Of a stretch of DNA of 64,000 nt, positions 52,259 to 61,800 are shown piece by piece. The DNA comes from VFJQ01 sp044226525 (GTDB lineage Bacteria; Verrucomicrobiota; Verrucomicrobiia; Chthoniobacterales; Chthoniobacteraceae). The notes beneath the pieces were generated by a model. It had not been told where the DNA came from. It worked only from the letters and a program-made list of their open reading frames with translations, and did no database searches. The position numbers and the translations under genes are program-made. Numbering within the stretch: position 1 is the stretch's first letter; every line of letters begins with the position of its first letter. The stretch lies in contig JBGAGV010000033.1 in the NCBI GenBank assembly GCA_044226525.1, forward strand, positions 26,204 through 90,203. The letters run 5' to 3'.

Positions 52259-52951
52259 TTATTTCTTCGCCGGGGCCGGAGCGGCGGCGCCAGCGGGCGC
52301 GGCTGCGGCGGGTTTGCTGCCGGCTTCCTCGAGGGGCGAGGTGCGGTCGAGCGAGAGCAGGTAATCCACCAGCTCCAGCGCTTCGGTTTTTGGCACGATC
52401 ACGTAACCTTCCTTGCTGGCGGGAGTCGACAGCGCATACGCGGCGCCTTCTCCGCCCGCCTTCACTTCCTTGAACAGGTAGCGATAGGCCGGCATGGTCG
52501 ATTCCACGATGACGGACCGCGGGTTGTAAAGATGCTCGAGGAACCACTGCCGATCACGCTTGGCGGGCTTCTTGGGGTCGGCTTCCGGCTCGTTGCGCCA
52601 GGCCTTGGTGCCGACGTTGGTGAGGTCGGGACCGATGCGCACGCTGCCGAGCAGCGGCGGGTTTTCGAAAATGTAATCGCGGGCCACCGTGCGGCGGGGT
52701 CCCCACCCACGCCCAATATCGGCACCATTCTGCGCGTCACGAATCTGCTGCGTGTGGCAGTAGTAGCAACCTTCGCGGATGTAAACCACGCGGCCCTGGC
52801 GGCCGTTGACGACCGGATAACGGGTGCCTTCTTCCTCGTTCACCTTTTCGGTGAGACCGCCGATTTGCATCTGCGGCACGAGCACCAAGGCGAAGCAGGA
52901 CAGGGCGAACGACCCGAAAATCCCGGCAAAGAGATACGATGAGCGGCTCAT
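52259..52951 (-). CDS. ccoO: CcoO-like mono-haem cytochrome c (cbb3-type subunit II)
   Basis: The protein has 230 residues. One membrane helix (LFAGIFGSFALSCFALVLVP) anchors it. The haem c site is REGCYYCHTQQIRD, the classical CcoO form, and the axial Met is probable in ESTMPAYRYLF. GWGPRRTVARDYIFENPPLLGSVRIGPDLTNVG, read in parts, matches CcoO. The C terminus is Ala/Pro-rich. The ATG shares a base with the stop of the CcoN-like gene upstream, so the two are coupled, as in true cbb3 operons. Since its CcoN-like partner has no haem or copper ligands, this subunit probably relays electrons rather than feeding a cbb3 active site. Confidence 0.93.
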   Translation of the reverse strand: MSRSSYLFAGIFGSFALSCFALVLVPQMQIGGLTEKVNEEEGTRYPVVNGRQGRVVYIREGCYYCHTQQIRDAQNGADIGRGWGPRRTVARDYIFENPPLLGSVRIGPDLTNVGTKAWRNEPEADPKKPAKRDRQWFLEHLYNPRSVIVESTMPAYRYLFKEVKAGGEGAAYALSTPASKEGYVIVPKTEALELVDYLLSLDRTSPLEEAGSKPAAAAPAGAAAPAPAKK

Positions 52952-54471
52952 TAGTGGTGGTCCTCCTCTTCACCGATCGGGGCGAACAGCGTCGCCTGGC
53001 CGGCCGGCTGGCCGATGCGGAGCAGCATCAGCAGGAAGTGTAACCCGAAGGCGGTGTGTCCGACGGTCACGAAGATCAGGCCGAGCGTGCGCAGAGGCAG
53101 GTAAGCGCCCAGATTGTAAAGGATTTGCGAGTATTGCGCGTCGGCATCGAGCGCCCGTGAACCGGACGCAATGCCGGACATCAACATGGCCGCGACGACG
53201 ATGCAGCCACCATAAGCCGAACCGAGGAAGTGCCACTTGATGAGCGAGGACGAGAGCCACTCGCAGCCGACAAGGCGTGGGGTGATGTAATACATCGCGC
53301 CGAACATCACGAGGGAGAAGAAGCTATAAAGCAGCAGTTGATTCAGGCCCGCGCTGAAGAGCGTGAAGTGGATCGCACTATCCGATCCGCGCAGCGCGGC
53401 GAACAACGAAATCGCGGTGGCCACGCAGAAGATGATCGCACCGACGAACGTGAAACGGATGGTCGGCGAGTGATAGATCATGTGGGTGTTTCCCTCCATG
53501 GTCTTGAAAAGGTTCTTTCCGACCGTCACCAGCGGGATGATGAGCATGATGTTCGCCGAAATGCTCAGGCTCACCAACCAGGCCGGAACCGGACCGCCGC
53601 TGAGTTTCGTCATGCCCGTGAGGCCCGCGAAGATCGCCCACGACCAGAAACCGATCGCCGCGAGGTTGTAGCTGTGGATCGGCTTGTTGATTACCTTCGG
53701 GATGAGGTAATAAGCCGCCGCCAGACCGATGGGCGTGAACCAGTAGTTGTTCAGCCCTGTGGCGAACCAGGCTGCCACAATGTTCTGCATGACGCCTTGG
53801 AGAGGTCCAACCCCCAGCAGAACGTGCGAGGTGAAGAACAGCCAGGGGAACCAGAAGAAGGCCCCGAGCAGATACCACACGGAAATGAACACCACGCTGC
53901 TCTTGCGCATGCGGTAGAGCGATGCGCCGGTGATGCCGACGAAGAAGTAGCCGATGAACATGAGCCACGCCGCGGGACGCGGAAGGAGCATGTTTTCCAG
54001 ACCCGTGTTGTGACCCGTGAGGATCCAGACCACGCCGAGGGCAACGCCGAAGTTCCAGAACAGTGCGCCAAAGATCAGCGCACCCGGGAACTTGATCGGG
54101 GTGCGGCAAAGACGAGCCATCAGCCAGATCGCGACGCCCATGCCAGCCAGGCTGCACCAACCGTAGGTGAAGCAGGCATTAAATGCCGGCAACACACGCC
54201 CGTAGGTGTAGATCGGCCAATCGGCGATTCCGAAGAGCTTACCCATCTCCGGGTTCTGTAGCTTGTAGCCGGCGATGAAACCGAAGAAGGTCGAAACCAG
54301 CAGCCACAGAAGCGAGGTGAAGAAAAACACAAGCACCGGGGTTCGCGCGGAAGCATCGATGCTCGCACGCTCGACCGCCCAGGCGTCAGGCACCGGGGTG
54401 GCCGCGGGTGCCGCAGCCGCCGGAGCGGACGCGGTGGTGGACGTTGGAGGTTCAGCAAGTGCGGCGGACAT
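52951..54471 (-). CDS. CcoN-like (cbb3 subunit I family) protein lacking all cofactor ligands
   Basis: The protein has 506 residues and about 12 membrane helices; it has an Ala/Pro-rich N-terminal extension of about 40 residues. The fold is recognisable from segments such as AYYLIPKVINKPIHSYNLAAIGFWSW and FGAMYYITPRLVG, both close to CcoN. Yet the six ligand histidines are gone. Low-spin haem: helix-II His is F97 in LPAFNAC. CuB: the GHNAV His is replaced in WFATGLNNYW (235-244), and the HH pair in TGMTKL (285-290). Haem b3 and b: the HVH pair is FSAGLNQ (372-378). So it cannot bind the usual haem b, haem b3 or CuB. It may be a scaffold or quinol/proton-related subunit. Confidence 0.9.
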   Translation of the reverse strand: MSAALAEPPTSTTASAPAAAAPAATPVPDAWAVERASIDASARTPVLVFFFTSLLWLLVSTFFGFIAGYKLQNPEMGKLFGIADWPIYTYGRVLPAFNACFTYGWCSLAGMGVAIWLMARLCRTPIKFPGALIFGALFWNFGVALGVVWILTGHNTGLENMLLPRPAAWLMFIGYFFVGITGASLYRMRKSSVVFISVWYLLGAFFWFPWLFFTSHVLLGVGPLQGVMQNIVAAWFATGLNNYWFTPIGLAAAYYLIPKVINKPIHSYNLAAIGFWSWAIFAGLTGMTKLSGGPVPAWLVSLSISANIMLIIPLVTVGKNLFKTMEGNTHMIYHSPTIRFTFVGAIIFCVATAISLFAALRGSDSAIHFTLFSAGLNQLLLYSFFSLVMFGAMYYITPRLVGCEWLSSSLIKWHFLGSAYGGCIVVAAMLMSGIASGSRALDADAQYSQILYNLGAYLPLRTLGLIFVTVGHTAFGLHFLLMLLRIGQPAGQATLFAPIGEEEDHH

Positions 54472-54921
54472 TTACTTGGCGGGTGCTGGTGTCTCGAAGC
54501 GGATGGTGTCGGCGCCTTGCGGGGCCGAGGTCAAAGCGGGTGGCGGCGGCTCGGCCGCGTTCGGATCGGCCGGCGGAGGCATCGGCAGCCAGGCGTCCAC
54601 TTTCACGGCGGAAGCACCGACTTTCTTGGCCTTCAGGTCGGCGATGACCGACTTCTTGGCGTCGGAGATCGGAATGTGGGCGATGCCCTTGGCGGGATCG
54701 ACGAGGCCGGTGGTGTTCAGCTTGAGGTTCGCGTCGCTGACGACTTTCTCGCGTAACTTGAGGCGCTCGTCGCCGCGCTTGTCTTCATACCCCGTGCCGG
54801 ACTTCGGTCCGAATTTCCACATGAGCAGCAACACCGCGAGAGTGAAGACGAAGAAATAGAACAGCGCCCACACAAAGGTGCCGAAGCCGCTGGGTGGTCG
54901 TTGGGTGGTATCGGTCGCCAT
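54472..54921 (-). CDS. Membrane-anchored protein of unknown function, ACIII operon
   Basis: The protein has 149 residues. A single helix (TFVWALFYFFVFTLAVLLLMW) at residues ~15-35 is followed by a charged region with LKLREKVVSDANLKLNTTGLVDPAKGIAHIPISDAKKSV and a Pro-rich tail. It overlaps nothing but sits 1 bp before the CcoN-like gene and 1 bp after actF. HIPISDAK-type sequence is reminiscent of small hypothetical proteins found in ACIII clusters, but I do not recognise a named family. It probably is an accessory subunit of the ACIII-oxidase supercomplex, which is inference from position. Confidence 0.7.
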   Translation of the reverse strand: MATDTTQRPPSGFGTFVWALFYFFVFTLAVLLLMWKFGPKSGTGYEDKRGDERLKLREKVVSDANLKLNTTGLVDPAKGIAHIPISDAKKSVIADLKAKKVGASAVKVDAWLPMPPPADPNAAEPPPPALTSAPQGADTIRFETPAPAK

Positions 54922-54922
54922 G

Positions 54923-56137
54923 TTAATTGTGAAGTTTGAGCGACAGGAGGAGGCGCGGGTCCTTCGTCGGGAAGAGGTAACCCTTCGTGAGCCGCTTGGT
55001 CAGGAAGAGGTAACCGAGGATACCGCCGATGCCGATGAGCGGGCAGAGCGCGTAGGCCACATCGAGGAAACCGAAGCCGGCTTTCTTCAGCGTCGGGATG
55101 ACGATGACAAACATGTCGAGCAACTGCATGCCGATGATCCAGAACGCGACCCATTTGAGCTTGTCCGGGTCCTTCTTGATCCACTGCGTGAGCAGCACCG
55201 GGAAGGGCAGGAAGAAGCGGCAGACCACCAGCGCGGTGCTCAGAATATTCCAATTCCCCTGGTTACGGATGATGAAATACACGTTCTCTTCCGGGATGTT
55301 TGCATACCAGATGAGCATGTATTGATCGAAGCCGATGTAGGCCCAGAAGATGGTGAAGGCCAACATGAACTTACCCATGATGTGGTAATGTTCGGCGTTC
55401 ACGACACTGAGATAACCCTGCTTCTTCAGGGCGGTGATGATGAGCACGATGAGCGACATCGAGCTGCCCACGCCACCGGCGAAGAGATAGACTCCCCACA
55501 TGGTGGAGAACCAGTGATAGTCGAGGCCCATGAGCCAGTCGAAACCAGCGAAGGTAATCGTAAGGCCGACGACCGGGATGCCGCCGATGCCGAACTTGCG
55601 CATTGTCAGCGTGTGCGAACCGGCGCCGTCTTCATCCTGCTTGACCGAGTGACCGCGTAGCGAAAGCACCAACCACGACGCCATCACGAAATAGACCGCG
55701 ATACGAAGGAGGAAGAACCAGTGTGAGAGATACGGCTGCTTGGCGTCGAGAAGCGGATCAACGCCCGGCCCGATGTTCCACCACTTCCAGAGGATGCTCG
55801 CACAGGCCAGCACCGGCAGGAAGAAGAAGAAGAGATACGGGAAGAGGCTCGCGACGTTTTCGATCTGGCGGCGAATCACGACCGACCATTCGGAGTCGGT
55901 GGCGTGATGGAGGCAGTTCCAGAAGGTCGCCCCGAGGATGACCGTGAAGAAGAAGGCGAACGCGAAGAGGTAGGTGTAGGCGAACCCTTGCACCCCGATG
56001 GCCGGGATGAGAGCGCCGATGCCGGTCAGGACCAGACCGACCACACCAGCAGCGAGCAAACCGGTCGGCAGGCCGCCGAGCTTGGCTGGGTCAAATTTTT
56101 CCGCCGCAGCGGCGGGTGCATGCGAGTGATCGCTCAT
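54923..56137 (-). CDS. actF: Alternative complex III subunit ActF
   Basis: The protein has 404 residues and about ten membrane helices. ActF is an integral membrane subunit, related to ActC, of the quinol:cytochrome c oxidoreductase. Segments characteristic of the family include FWNCLHHATDSEWSVVIRRQIEN, KQPYLSHWFFLLRIAVYF, SHTLTMRKFGIGGIPVVGLTITFAGFDWLMGLDYHWFSTMWGVYLFAG in pieces and EHYHIMGKFMLAFTIFWAYIGFDQYMLIWYANIPEE. Conserved His and Trp near the outer face may line the quinol path. The gene overlaps actE by 4 bp. Its Ala/His-rich N terminus (HSHAPAAAAE) is a linker. Confidence 0.93.
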   Translation of the reverse strand: MSDHSHAPAAAAEKFDPAKLGGLPTGLLAAGVVGLVLTGIGALIPAIGVQGFAYTYLFAFAFFFTVILGATFWNCLHHATDSEWSVVIRRQIENVASLFPYLFFFFLPVLACASILWKWWNIGPGVDPLLDAKQPYLSHWFFLLRIAVYFVMASWLVLSLRGHSVKQDEDGAGSHTLTMRKFGIGGIPVVGLTITFAGFDWLMGLDYHWFSTMWGVYLFAGGVGSSMSLIVLIITALKKQGYLSVVNAEHYHIMGKFMLAFTIFWAYIGFDQYMLIWYANIPEENVYFIIRNQGNWNILSTALVVCRFFLPFPVLLTQWIKKDPDKLKWVAFWIIGMQLLDMFVIVIPTLKKAGFGFLDVAYALCPLIGIGGILGYLFLTKRLTKGYLFPTKDPRLLLSLKLHN

Positions 56138-56820
56138 TTCTTGGCTGGCTGAAGTTCTTGCTGTTTTTCCGGCGGCAGGCTGGCCAGCGGCGTATGCTGG
56201 CTCTTCTGGAGTGCGCGGAGGTAGGCGACGATGGCCCAGCGGTCCTCGACCGCGATCATCGGGCCGTAAGCACCCATGGTGTTTTTGCCGTGGGTGATGG
56301 TGTTGAAGATCTGACCGTCCGGCTGCTGGAGGATGCGATCGTCCTGCAGGTTGGCGACCGTGGCCCAGTTGGCGATCTGCTTCACGACGCCGTTGCCTTC
56401 CGCGGTGAGGCCGTGGCAGGGCGAGCAGTTGATGGTGAAACGCTCCTGGCCGCGATCGAGCAGGGCCTGGTTAACTTCGACCGGGAAACCATCGCCGTAG
56501 AACTCCCCTACCCGGCCGGTGTGGAGGTAGTCGTTCAGATTGGCGAAGCCGATCGTGTCGAACTTGGCGCTCTTGGCGCCAGCCTGGAGATAACGGCCCG
56601 GCAGGGTGTAACCGAGCGGGATGGTGCCATCGACTGGCTTCCGCGCCGCGCGCCCGTCCGAGAAGAACGTAGTCGCATGCTGCGGCTGGAATTTCGGCTG
56701 ATGATCCATGTCCGGGAAAATTTCGATCGGGGGCAGCGCCGAATTCGACCCGCGGAAACCCGCGAGGGCCAGCACGGCGCACACACCAAGAAGGAAGAGA
56801 GCGAAGAAAGTGCGAAGCAT
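56134..56820 (-). CDS. actE: Alternative complex III mono-haem cytochrome c subunit ActE
   Basis: The protein has 228 residues. A hydrophobic N terminus (FFALFLLGVCAVLALAGF) contains a Cys that may be lipid-modified. One haem c motif is present: RFTINCSPCHGLTAEGNG, with probable axial Met in HGKNTMGAYGP. The region before it (PDMDHQPKFQPQ and GTIPLGYTLPGRY) is conserved in ActE proteins. The subunit takes electrons from the Fe-S chain or the pentahaem subunit and passes them to soluble cytochrome c or directly to the oxidase. The gene overlaps actF by 4 bp and follows actD by 3 bp. Confidence 0.94.
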   Translation of the reverse strand: MLRTFFALFLLGVCAVLALAGFRGSNSALPPIEIFPDMDHQPKFQPQHATTFFSDGRAARKPVDGTIPLGYTLPGRYLQAGAKSAKFDTIGFANLNDYLHTGRVGEFYGDGFPVEVNQALLDRGQERFTINCSPCHGLTAEGNGVVKQIANWATVANLQDDRILQQPDGQIFNTITHGKNTMGAYGPMIAVEDRWAIVAYLRALQKSQHTPLASLPPEKQQELQPAKK

Positions 56821-56823
56821 CGC

Positions 56824-57369
56824 TTAGTCGTGAATAAGGGTGACGTGCTTGCCGCCGATGCTTTCGAGCAACTCACGGCTCTTCGCTTCGTTAAACTTCG
56901 GATCGCGCGATTCGATGACGAGGAAGAAACCATCGTCGGTCGCGCGCTTGAAGCGTTCCCAGTTGAAGACCGGGTGATACCACTGCGGCAGGCGGTTGAA
57001 CGCCATGATCGAGAAGACCGTCGTGAACGCGGAGAACAGCACGGTGAGTTCGAAGAAGATCGGGAAGAACGCCGGCACCGTGAAGATGTTCACCGGTTTG
57101 CCGTGCACGATGAGCGGATAGAGCGCGAACGACGGGATCATCGTAAGGCAGCCCGCGGTGATGAAACCGGTGGTGCCGCCGATGAGGACCGGCGTGCTGA
57201 GCCAGGATTTGCCCAGCCCCATGGCGGCATCCATGCCGTGAACGGGGAACGGGGTGTAAACGTCCCAGCGCTTGAAGCCGGCGTCGCGGATTTTTTCCGC
57301 GGCGTGGAGCAGGTCGGCGGCACTGTCGAACTCCGCCCCGAGACCATAGACTTTGCGATATTCGGCCAT
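56824..57369 (-). CDS. actD: Alternative complex III subunit ActD (DUF3341)
   Basis: The protein has 181 residues and two membrane helices at about 60-80 and 95-120. YGLGAEFDSAADLLHAAEKIRDAGFKRWDVYTPFPVHGMDAAMGLG in parts is the DUF3341 N-terminal pattern, followed by WLSTPVLIGGTTGFITAGCL. YHPVFNWERFKRATDDGFFL near the C terminus also fits. ActD is a small membrane subunit of ACIII with no cofactor. The gene lies 6 bp after actC. Function within the complex is structural as far as known. Confidence 0.92.
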   Translation of the reverse strand: MAEYRKVYGLGAEFDSAADLLHAAEKIRDAGFKRWDVYTPFPVHGMDAAMGLGKSWLSTPVLIGGTTGFITAGCLTMIPSFALYPLIVHGKPVNIFTVPAFFPIFFELTVLFSAFTTVFSIMAFNRLPQWYHPVFNWERFKRATDDGFFLVIESRDPKFNEAKSRELLESIGGKHVTLIHD

Positions 57370-57375
57370 CGTCTT

Positions 57376-58812
57376 TTAGTGAGCAAGTTGGGCAGCCGGC
57401 GCGTGAGCTTCCTCGTGGCCGGTCGGCGGGTGATAGTGCGGGTCGGCTTCCGGCACGACGATCTTCACTTCGGAGATCGCGATCATCGGCAGGAACCGCA
57501 TGAAGAGCAGGAAGAGCGAAAGGAAGATGCCGAAGGTGCCGGCGAAGGTCCAGATCTCCACCCAGCTCGGCGAGTAGTGCCCCCACGAACTCGGGAGGAA
57601 GTCCTGCGCCAGCGACGTCACGATGATGACGAAGCGCTCGAACCACATGCCCGCGTTCACGAACTGGCAGACGATGAACACGATGATGTAATTCGTGCGC
57701 GTCGATTTGATCCAGAAGATCTGCGGCGAAATGACGTTGCAGAACATCATGCACCAGTAGGACCAGCCATACCAGCCGAAGGCGCGGTTCCAGAAGGCGG
57801 CGCGCTCGTAGATGTTCGCACCATACCATGCGATGAAGAGCTCCATCAGGTAGGCGTAACCGACGATCGAACCCGTCAGGAGAATGATCTTCGCCATCTT
57901 GTCCACGTGCTGGCGGGTGATCATGTCGTCCAGCTTGGGATACACAATCCGCGCCGGGAGCAGGATGGTGAGCACCATGGCGAAGCCGCCGAAAATGGCG
58001 CCTGCGACGAAGTAAGGCGGGAAGATGGTGGTGTGCCAGCCGGGGAGGATCGACGTGGCGAAGTCGAAGGACACGATCGAGTGCACCGAGAGCACCAGCG
58101 GGGTCGAAAGGCCCGCCAGGATGAGGTAGGCCATCTCATAGTGCCGCCAGTGGCGGTTCGAACCGCGCCAGCCGAGGGCGAAGACGCCGTAGATGTAACG
58201 GGACACGCGAGACTTGGCGCGATCGCGCAGCGTCGCGAGATCCGGCACGAGGCCGGTATACCAGAAGAGCACCGACACCGTGAAGTAGGTCGAGACTGCA
58301 AACACGTCCCACAGCAACGGCGAACGGAAGTTCGGCCAGATGGCGTTCGCATTCGGAATGGGCGCGAGGAACCACGCCATCCAGACGCGACCGACGTGAA
58401 TGCCCGGGAAGATGGCCGCGCACATGACCGCAAAGAGCGTCATGGCTTCGGACGCACGGTTGATCGACGTGCGCCATTTCTGCCGGGTGAGGAAGAGAAT
58501 GGCGGAGATCAGCGTGCCGGCGTGACCGATACCGATCCAGAACACGAAGTTCGTGATGTCCCACGCCCAGCCCATCGGGTGATTTTCACCCCAGACACCG
58601 ACACCGTTCGAGATCTGGTAGCCGATGCAGGTCAGACCGACGCAGGCGAGGATCGCCATGGGGAGGAACAAAATCCACCACCAGACGGGCGTCCGGCCTT
58701 CGACGATTTCGGAGACCGCTTGCGTGATCCACAGGAACTTGCGCTGGTGATCAACCAGCGGAACCCGCTCGAGATCCTTCGGGCAATCGAGTTTGATAAC
58801 GGAGTCAGACAT
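57376..58812 (-). CDS. actC: Alternative complex III quinol-binding subunit ActC (NrfD family)
   Basis: The protein has 478 residues with about ten membrane helices. It belongs to the NrfD/PsrC family of quinol-interacting membrane subunits. Features: FWIGIGHAGTLISAILFLTRQKWRTSINRASEAMTLFAV (pieces match the conserved helix-loop-helix with His and Arg/Asn), RHYEMAYLILAGLSTPLVLSVHSIVSFDFA, and WFERFVIIVTSLAQDFLPSSW. The quinol site lies near the outer face. The C terminus is His-rich and soluble. The ATG shares its last base with the stop of actB, so the two are coupled. Confidence 0.95.
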   Translation of the reverse strand: MSDSVIKLDCPKDLERVPLVDHQRKFLWITQAVSEIVEGRTPVWWWILFLPMAILACVGLTCIGYQISNGVGVWGENHPMGWAWDITNFVFWIGIGHAGTLISAILFLTRQKWRTSINRASEAMTLFAVMCAAIFPGIHVGRVWMAWFLAPIPNANAIWPNFRSPLLWDVFAVSTYFTVSVLFWYTGLVPDLATLRDRAKSRVSRYIYGVFALGWRGSNRHWRHYEMAYLILAGLSTPLVLSVHSIVSFDFATSILPGWHTTIFPPYFVAGAIFGGFAMVLTILLPARIVYPKLDDMITRQHVDKMAKIILLTGSIVGYAYLMELFIAWYGANIYERAAFWNRAFGWYGWSYWCMMFCNVISPQIFWIKSTRTNYIIVFIVCQFVNAGMWFERFVIIVTSLAQDFLPSSWGHYSPSWVEIWTFAGTFGIFLSLFLLFMRFLPMIAISEVKIVVPEADPHYHPPTGHEEAHAPAAQLAH

Positions 58813-61800
58813 TAGTGAGCACCTCCGTGGGCTTCAACGGCGGGAGCACCGTGGCTCTCAGTGCCGTGGCCGGCCCCGTGTTTCGGTTGCGAATACGAAG
58901 CGACTTTCTCGGCTCCGGGCATCTTGGGATTGGGGTTGCGGATGCGGGTGAGGTAAAGCACACGCGCGGCGACGTTGAGATACTTGAGGAGTTCGTAAGC
59001 CCGCGGGCCGCTGCGAATCTTCGAGACACTCGACTCGGGGTTCGAGATATCGCCGAAAACGATCGCATCGCTCGGGCAGCTCTGGGCACAAGCCGCAGTG
59101 AAGCTATCGGCCGGAATGCGGACATCCGCGGAGTCACGACCTTTCACCTTCGCCGCGATCTTGGCTTCCTGGATGCGCTGCACGCAGAAGGTGCATTTCT
59201 CCATGACGCCGCGCATGCGGACGGTGACGTTCGGGTTCTTCGACATCTTGAGGGTGTCGTCGGTCCCCTTTTCGTTCACCAGGTTCCAGGTGCGAAGCTT
59301 CGTGAGCTTGCGCTGGTTGTAATCGAAGAAGTTGAAACGGCGAACCTTGAACGGGCAGTTGTTCGCGCAATACCGCGTGCCGATGCAGCGGTTGTAGGCC
59401 ATCACGTTGAGGCCGTCCTCGCTGTGCACCGTGGCGTTAACCGGGCAGACCGTTTCGCACGGCGCGTTTTCGCAGTGCTGGCAGAGCATCGGCTGCGAAA
59501 CCATCTCGGGTTCATCCACGTCCTGATCGAACTTACCGTTCGCATCGGGACCGCTGGCGAAATAACGATCGGCGCGAATCCAGTGCATTTCACGGCCGTC
59601 GATGACTTGGCGCTTGCCGACGATCGGAATGTTGTTTTCCGCTTGGCAGGCCACCATGCACGTGCCGCAGCCGGTGCAGGTATTCAGGTCCACCGTCATC
59701 CCCCACTGGTGGATGTCGTTGAGCGGCGGATGCGAATAGAGCGACCGGTTCTCAGGAATGTGCGCGTCGATACCGAAGGTCTTCGAAGCCTCTGGCTTCT
59801 CCTTGTAGTGAGCGAGCGTGTCTTCGCGAACGAGATCGCCCCCGCGACCTTCGAGGGAACCGTGCTCCTGAGTGATCGCAATCCGGTAGTGGCGGCCCAC
59901 CGGGCGCACCTTCGCACCGACGCGAATGTAGGGCTCGGCCGACGTCGTGAGCGGGTAGGCATTGAAACCACCGCTGGTCATGTCGTCGCCGAAAACGTAA
60001 TTCTCCGAGGTCTTCCCGACCGTGCCAACACGGCCCGCGGCCGTGCGACCGTAGCCAAGCGGAATAGTCAGCGAATTTTCCGCGCTGCCGGGAACGACGA
60101 GGACCGGGATCTCGATCTTCGCACCGCCGACCGACACCTCCACCACATCGCCGTCCTTCACGTCGAGCTTGGCAGCGGATTTCGGGCTGATCCACGCAGC
60201 GTTATCCCAAGTCTGCTTGCTGACCGGATCGGGGAACTCCTGCAGCCACCCGTTGTTGGCGTGGCGACCGTCGTCGAGCGACGAGTCGGCCGTGAGCACC
60301 ACTTCAAATGAGTCGGCATCGGGAGCAGGCAGCGCGAGTTTTTCCGCCACCAGTTTCGTCACCGCATCGGCATTCAGCGTCGGGGCGTCGAAGGCCGGCG
60401 TATTACCGGTGAGGAAACCGTAGTAGAGGAACTTCGGCCAGTCGGTCGCGAAGTCGTTCGTCTTACTGATCTGCTTGAAGGTCTCCTGCACCAGTTCCGG
60501 GCCCTTGGGCTTCGGCTGGCCGGCGAATTTCGCAAGCAAATCGAGCTCCGACCATCCACCGAAGAGCGGCAGGATCATCGGCTGCACTGACAGATAGCTG
60601 CCATCGGTCGCGCGGCCATCGCCCCATGCTTCGAGGTAGTGCGCGAGCGGCGCATGCCACGTCGCCACCAGAGCGGTTTCGTCCTCGTAATAACCGAGGC
60701 GAATCACCTCCTCTGCGTTCTTCACCTTGCCAGCGAAGTCAAGGTCGGCGGGAGCGTTGTAAACCGGATTACCGCCGACGATAACGAGCGTCTTGATCGT
60801 CTTGTCGGTCAGCCCCTTCACGACTTCCGCAAGGCCAGCCGCGGGCTTCACCGCCACTTTCGCAGTGCCGATGGTTTTGCCCAGGTTGCCGAGGGCGGCA
60901 TTGACCGCCAGACCAAGCGCCTGCACCGCAGGACGCTGCCGCGAACCCACGAGCACGAGGCTCGCGCCCTTAGCCTTCGCAGCGACGAGATCCGCCGCGC
61001 ATTCCTTGATCCAATCAGCCGAAAATTGCGCCGCACCTTTCGGAGCCCCAGCGAGAATTCCTTTCAACGCCGCGTCATTCGTGAGCTTGGCGATCTCCGC
61101 CGCGAGCTGGAGCAGCACCGCGCCGATCTGCGAAGCCTGCACGCGAAGGCGATGATCCGCCATACCGCCCGTGATAGTGAACCGATTCTCCACCACATAG
61201 AGGCGGTTCATCGTGTTACCACCATCGACACTGCGGCGCTTGGCGTAAGCGCGCTCCACATCGGTCTTCGCTTCCACCCCGAGGAAATCAGAGTCGAGTG
61301 CGAGGATCACGTCCGCCTTGCTGAAATCACTCTTCACCACCACGTCCGCACCGAAGACTTCCTTCGCCACCTCCACCACCGCCGAGTCCCCCGTCGGCTC
61401 GTAAGTCGCCCAGAGCGCTTTCGGGAATTTCTTCGCAATTTCTCCGCGCAGACGCTCGCGCGTCGGCGAGTGGCTCTGCTCAAGAAGGAAAGCCAGACCA
61501 GCCCCATCGCCCTGCTTGGCGATCAAGGCATCGAGCGCTTTTGCAAAGGCCAGCTCGGACGAAGCCTTGCCGCGGTGCTTGAAACCGGTGGCCCTATCCG
61601 GATCATAAAGATCGAGGATCGACGACTGGGCGTGCAAACCGCTCGCGCCATTACTGACGGGATGAAGCGGATTGCCCTCCATCTTGGTCGGGCGCCCGTC
61701 GTGCGTAGTCGCCACCAGCGGAACGTGACCCGAGCGGAACGGCATCGCCGTCGCAAAGAAAAGCGCCTTGCCGGGGATCGACCATTCGACACCGCGCGTG

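Noticed and set aside
56116..58815. Forward open frame of 899 codons opposite actC, actD and actE
   Set aside because: Same mirror-frame effect; the reverse-strand ACIII genes explain the sequence fully.
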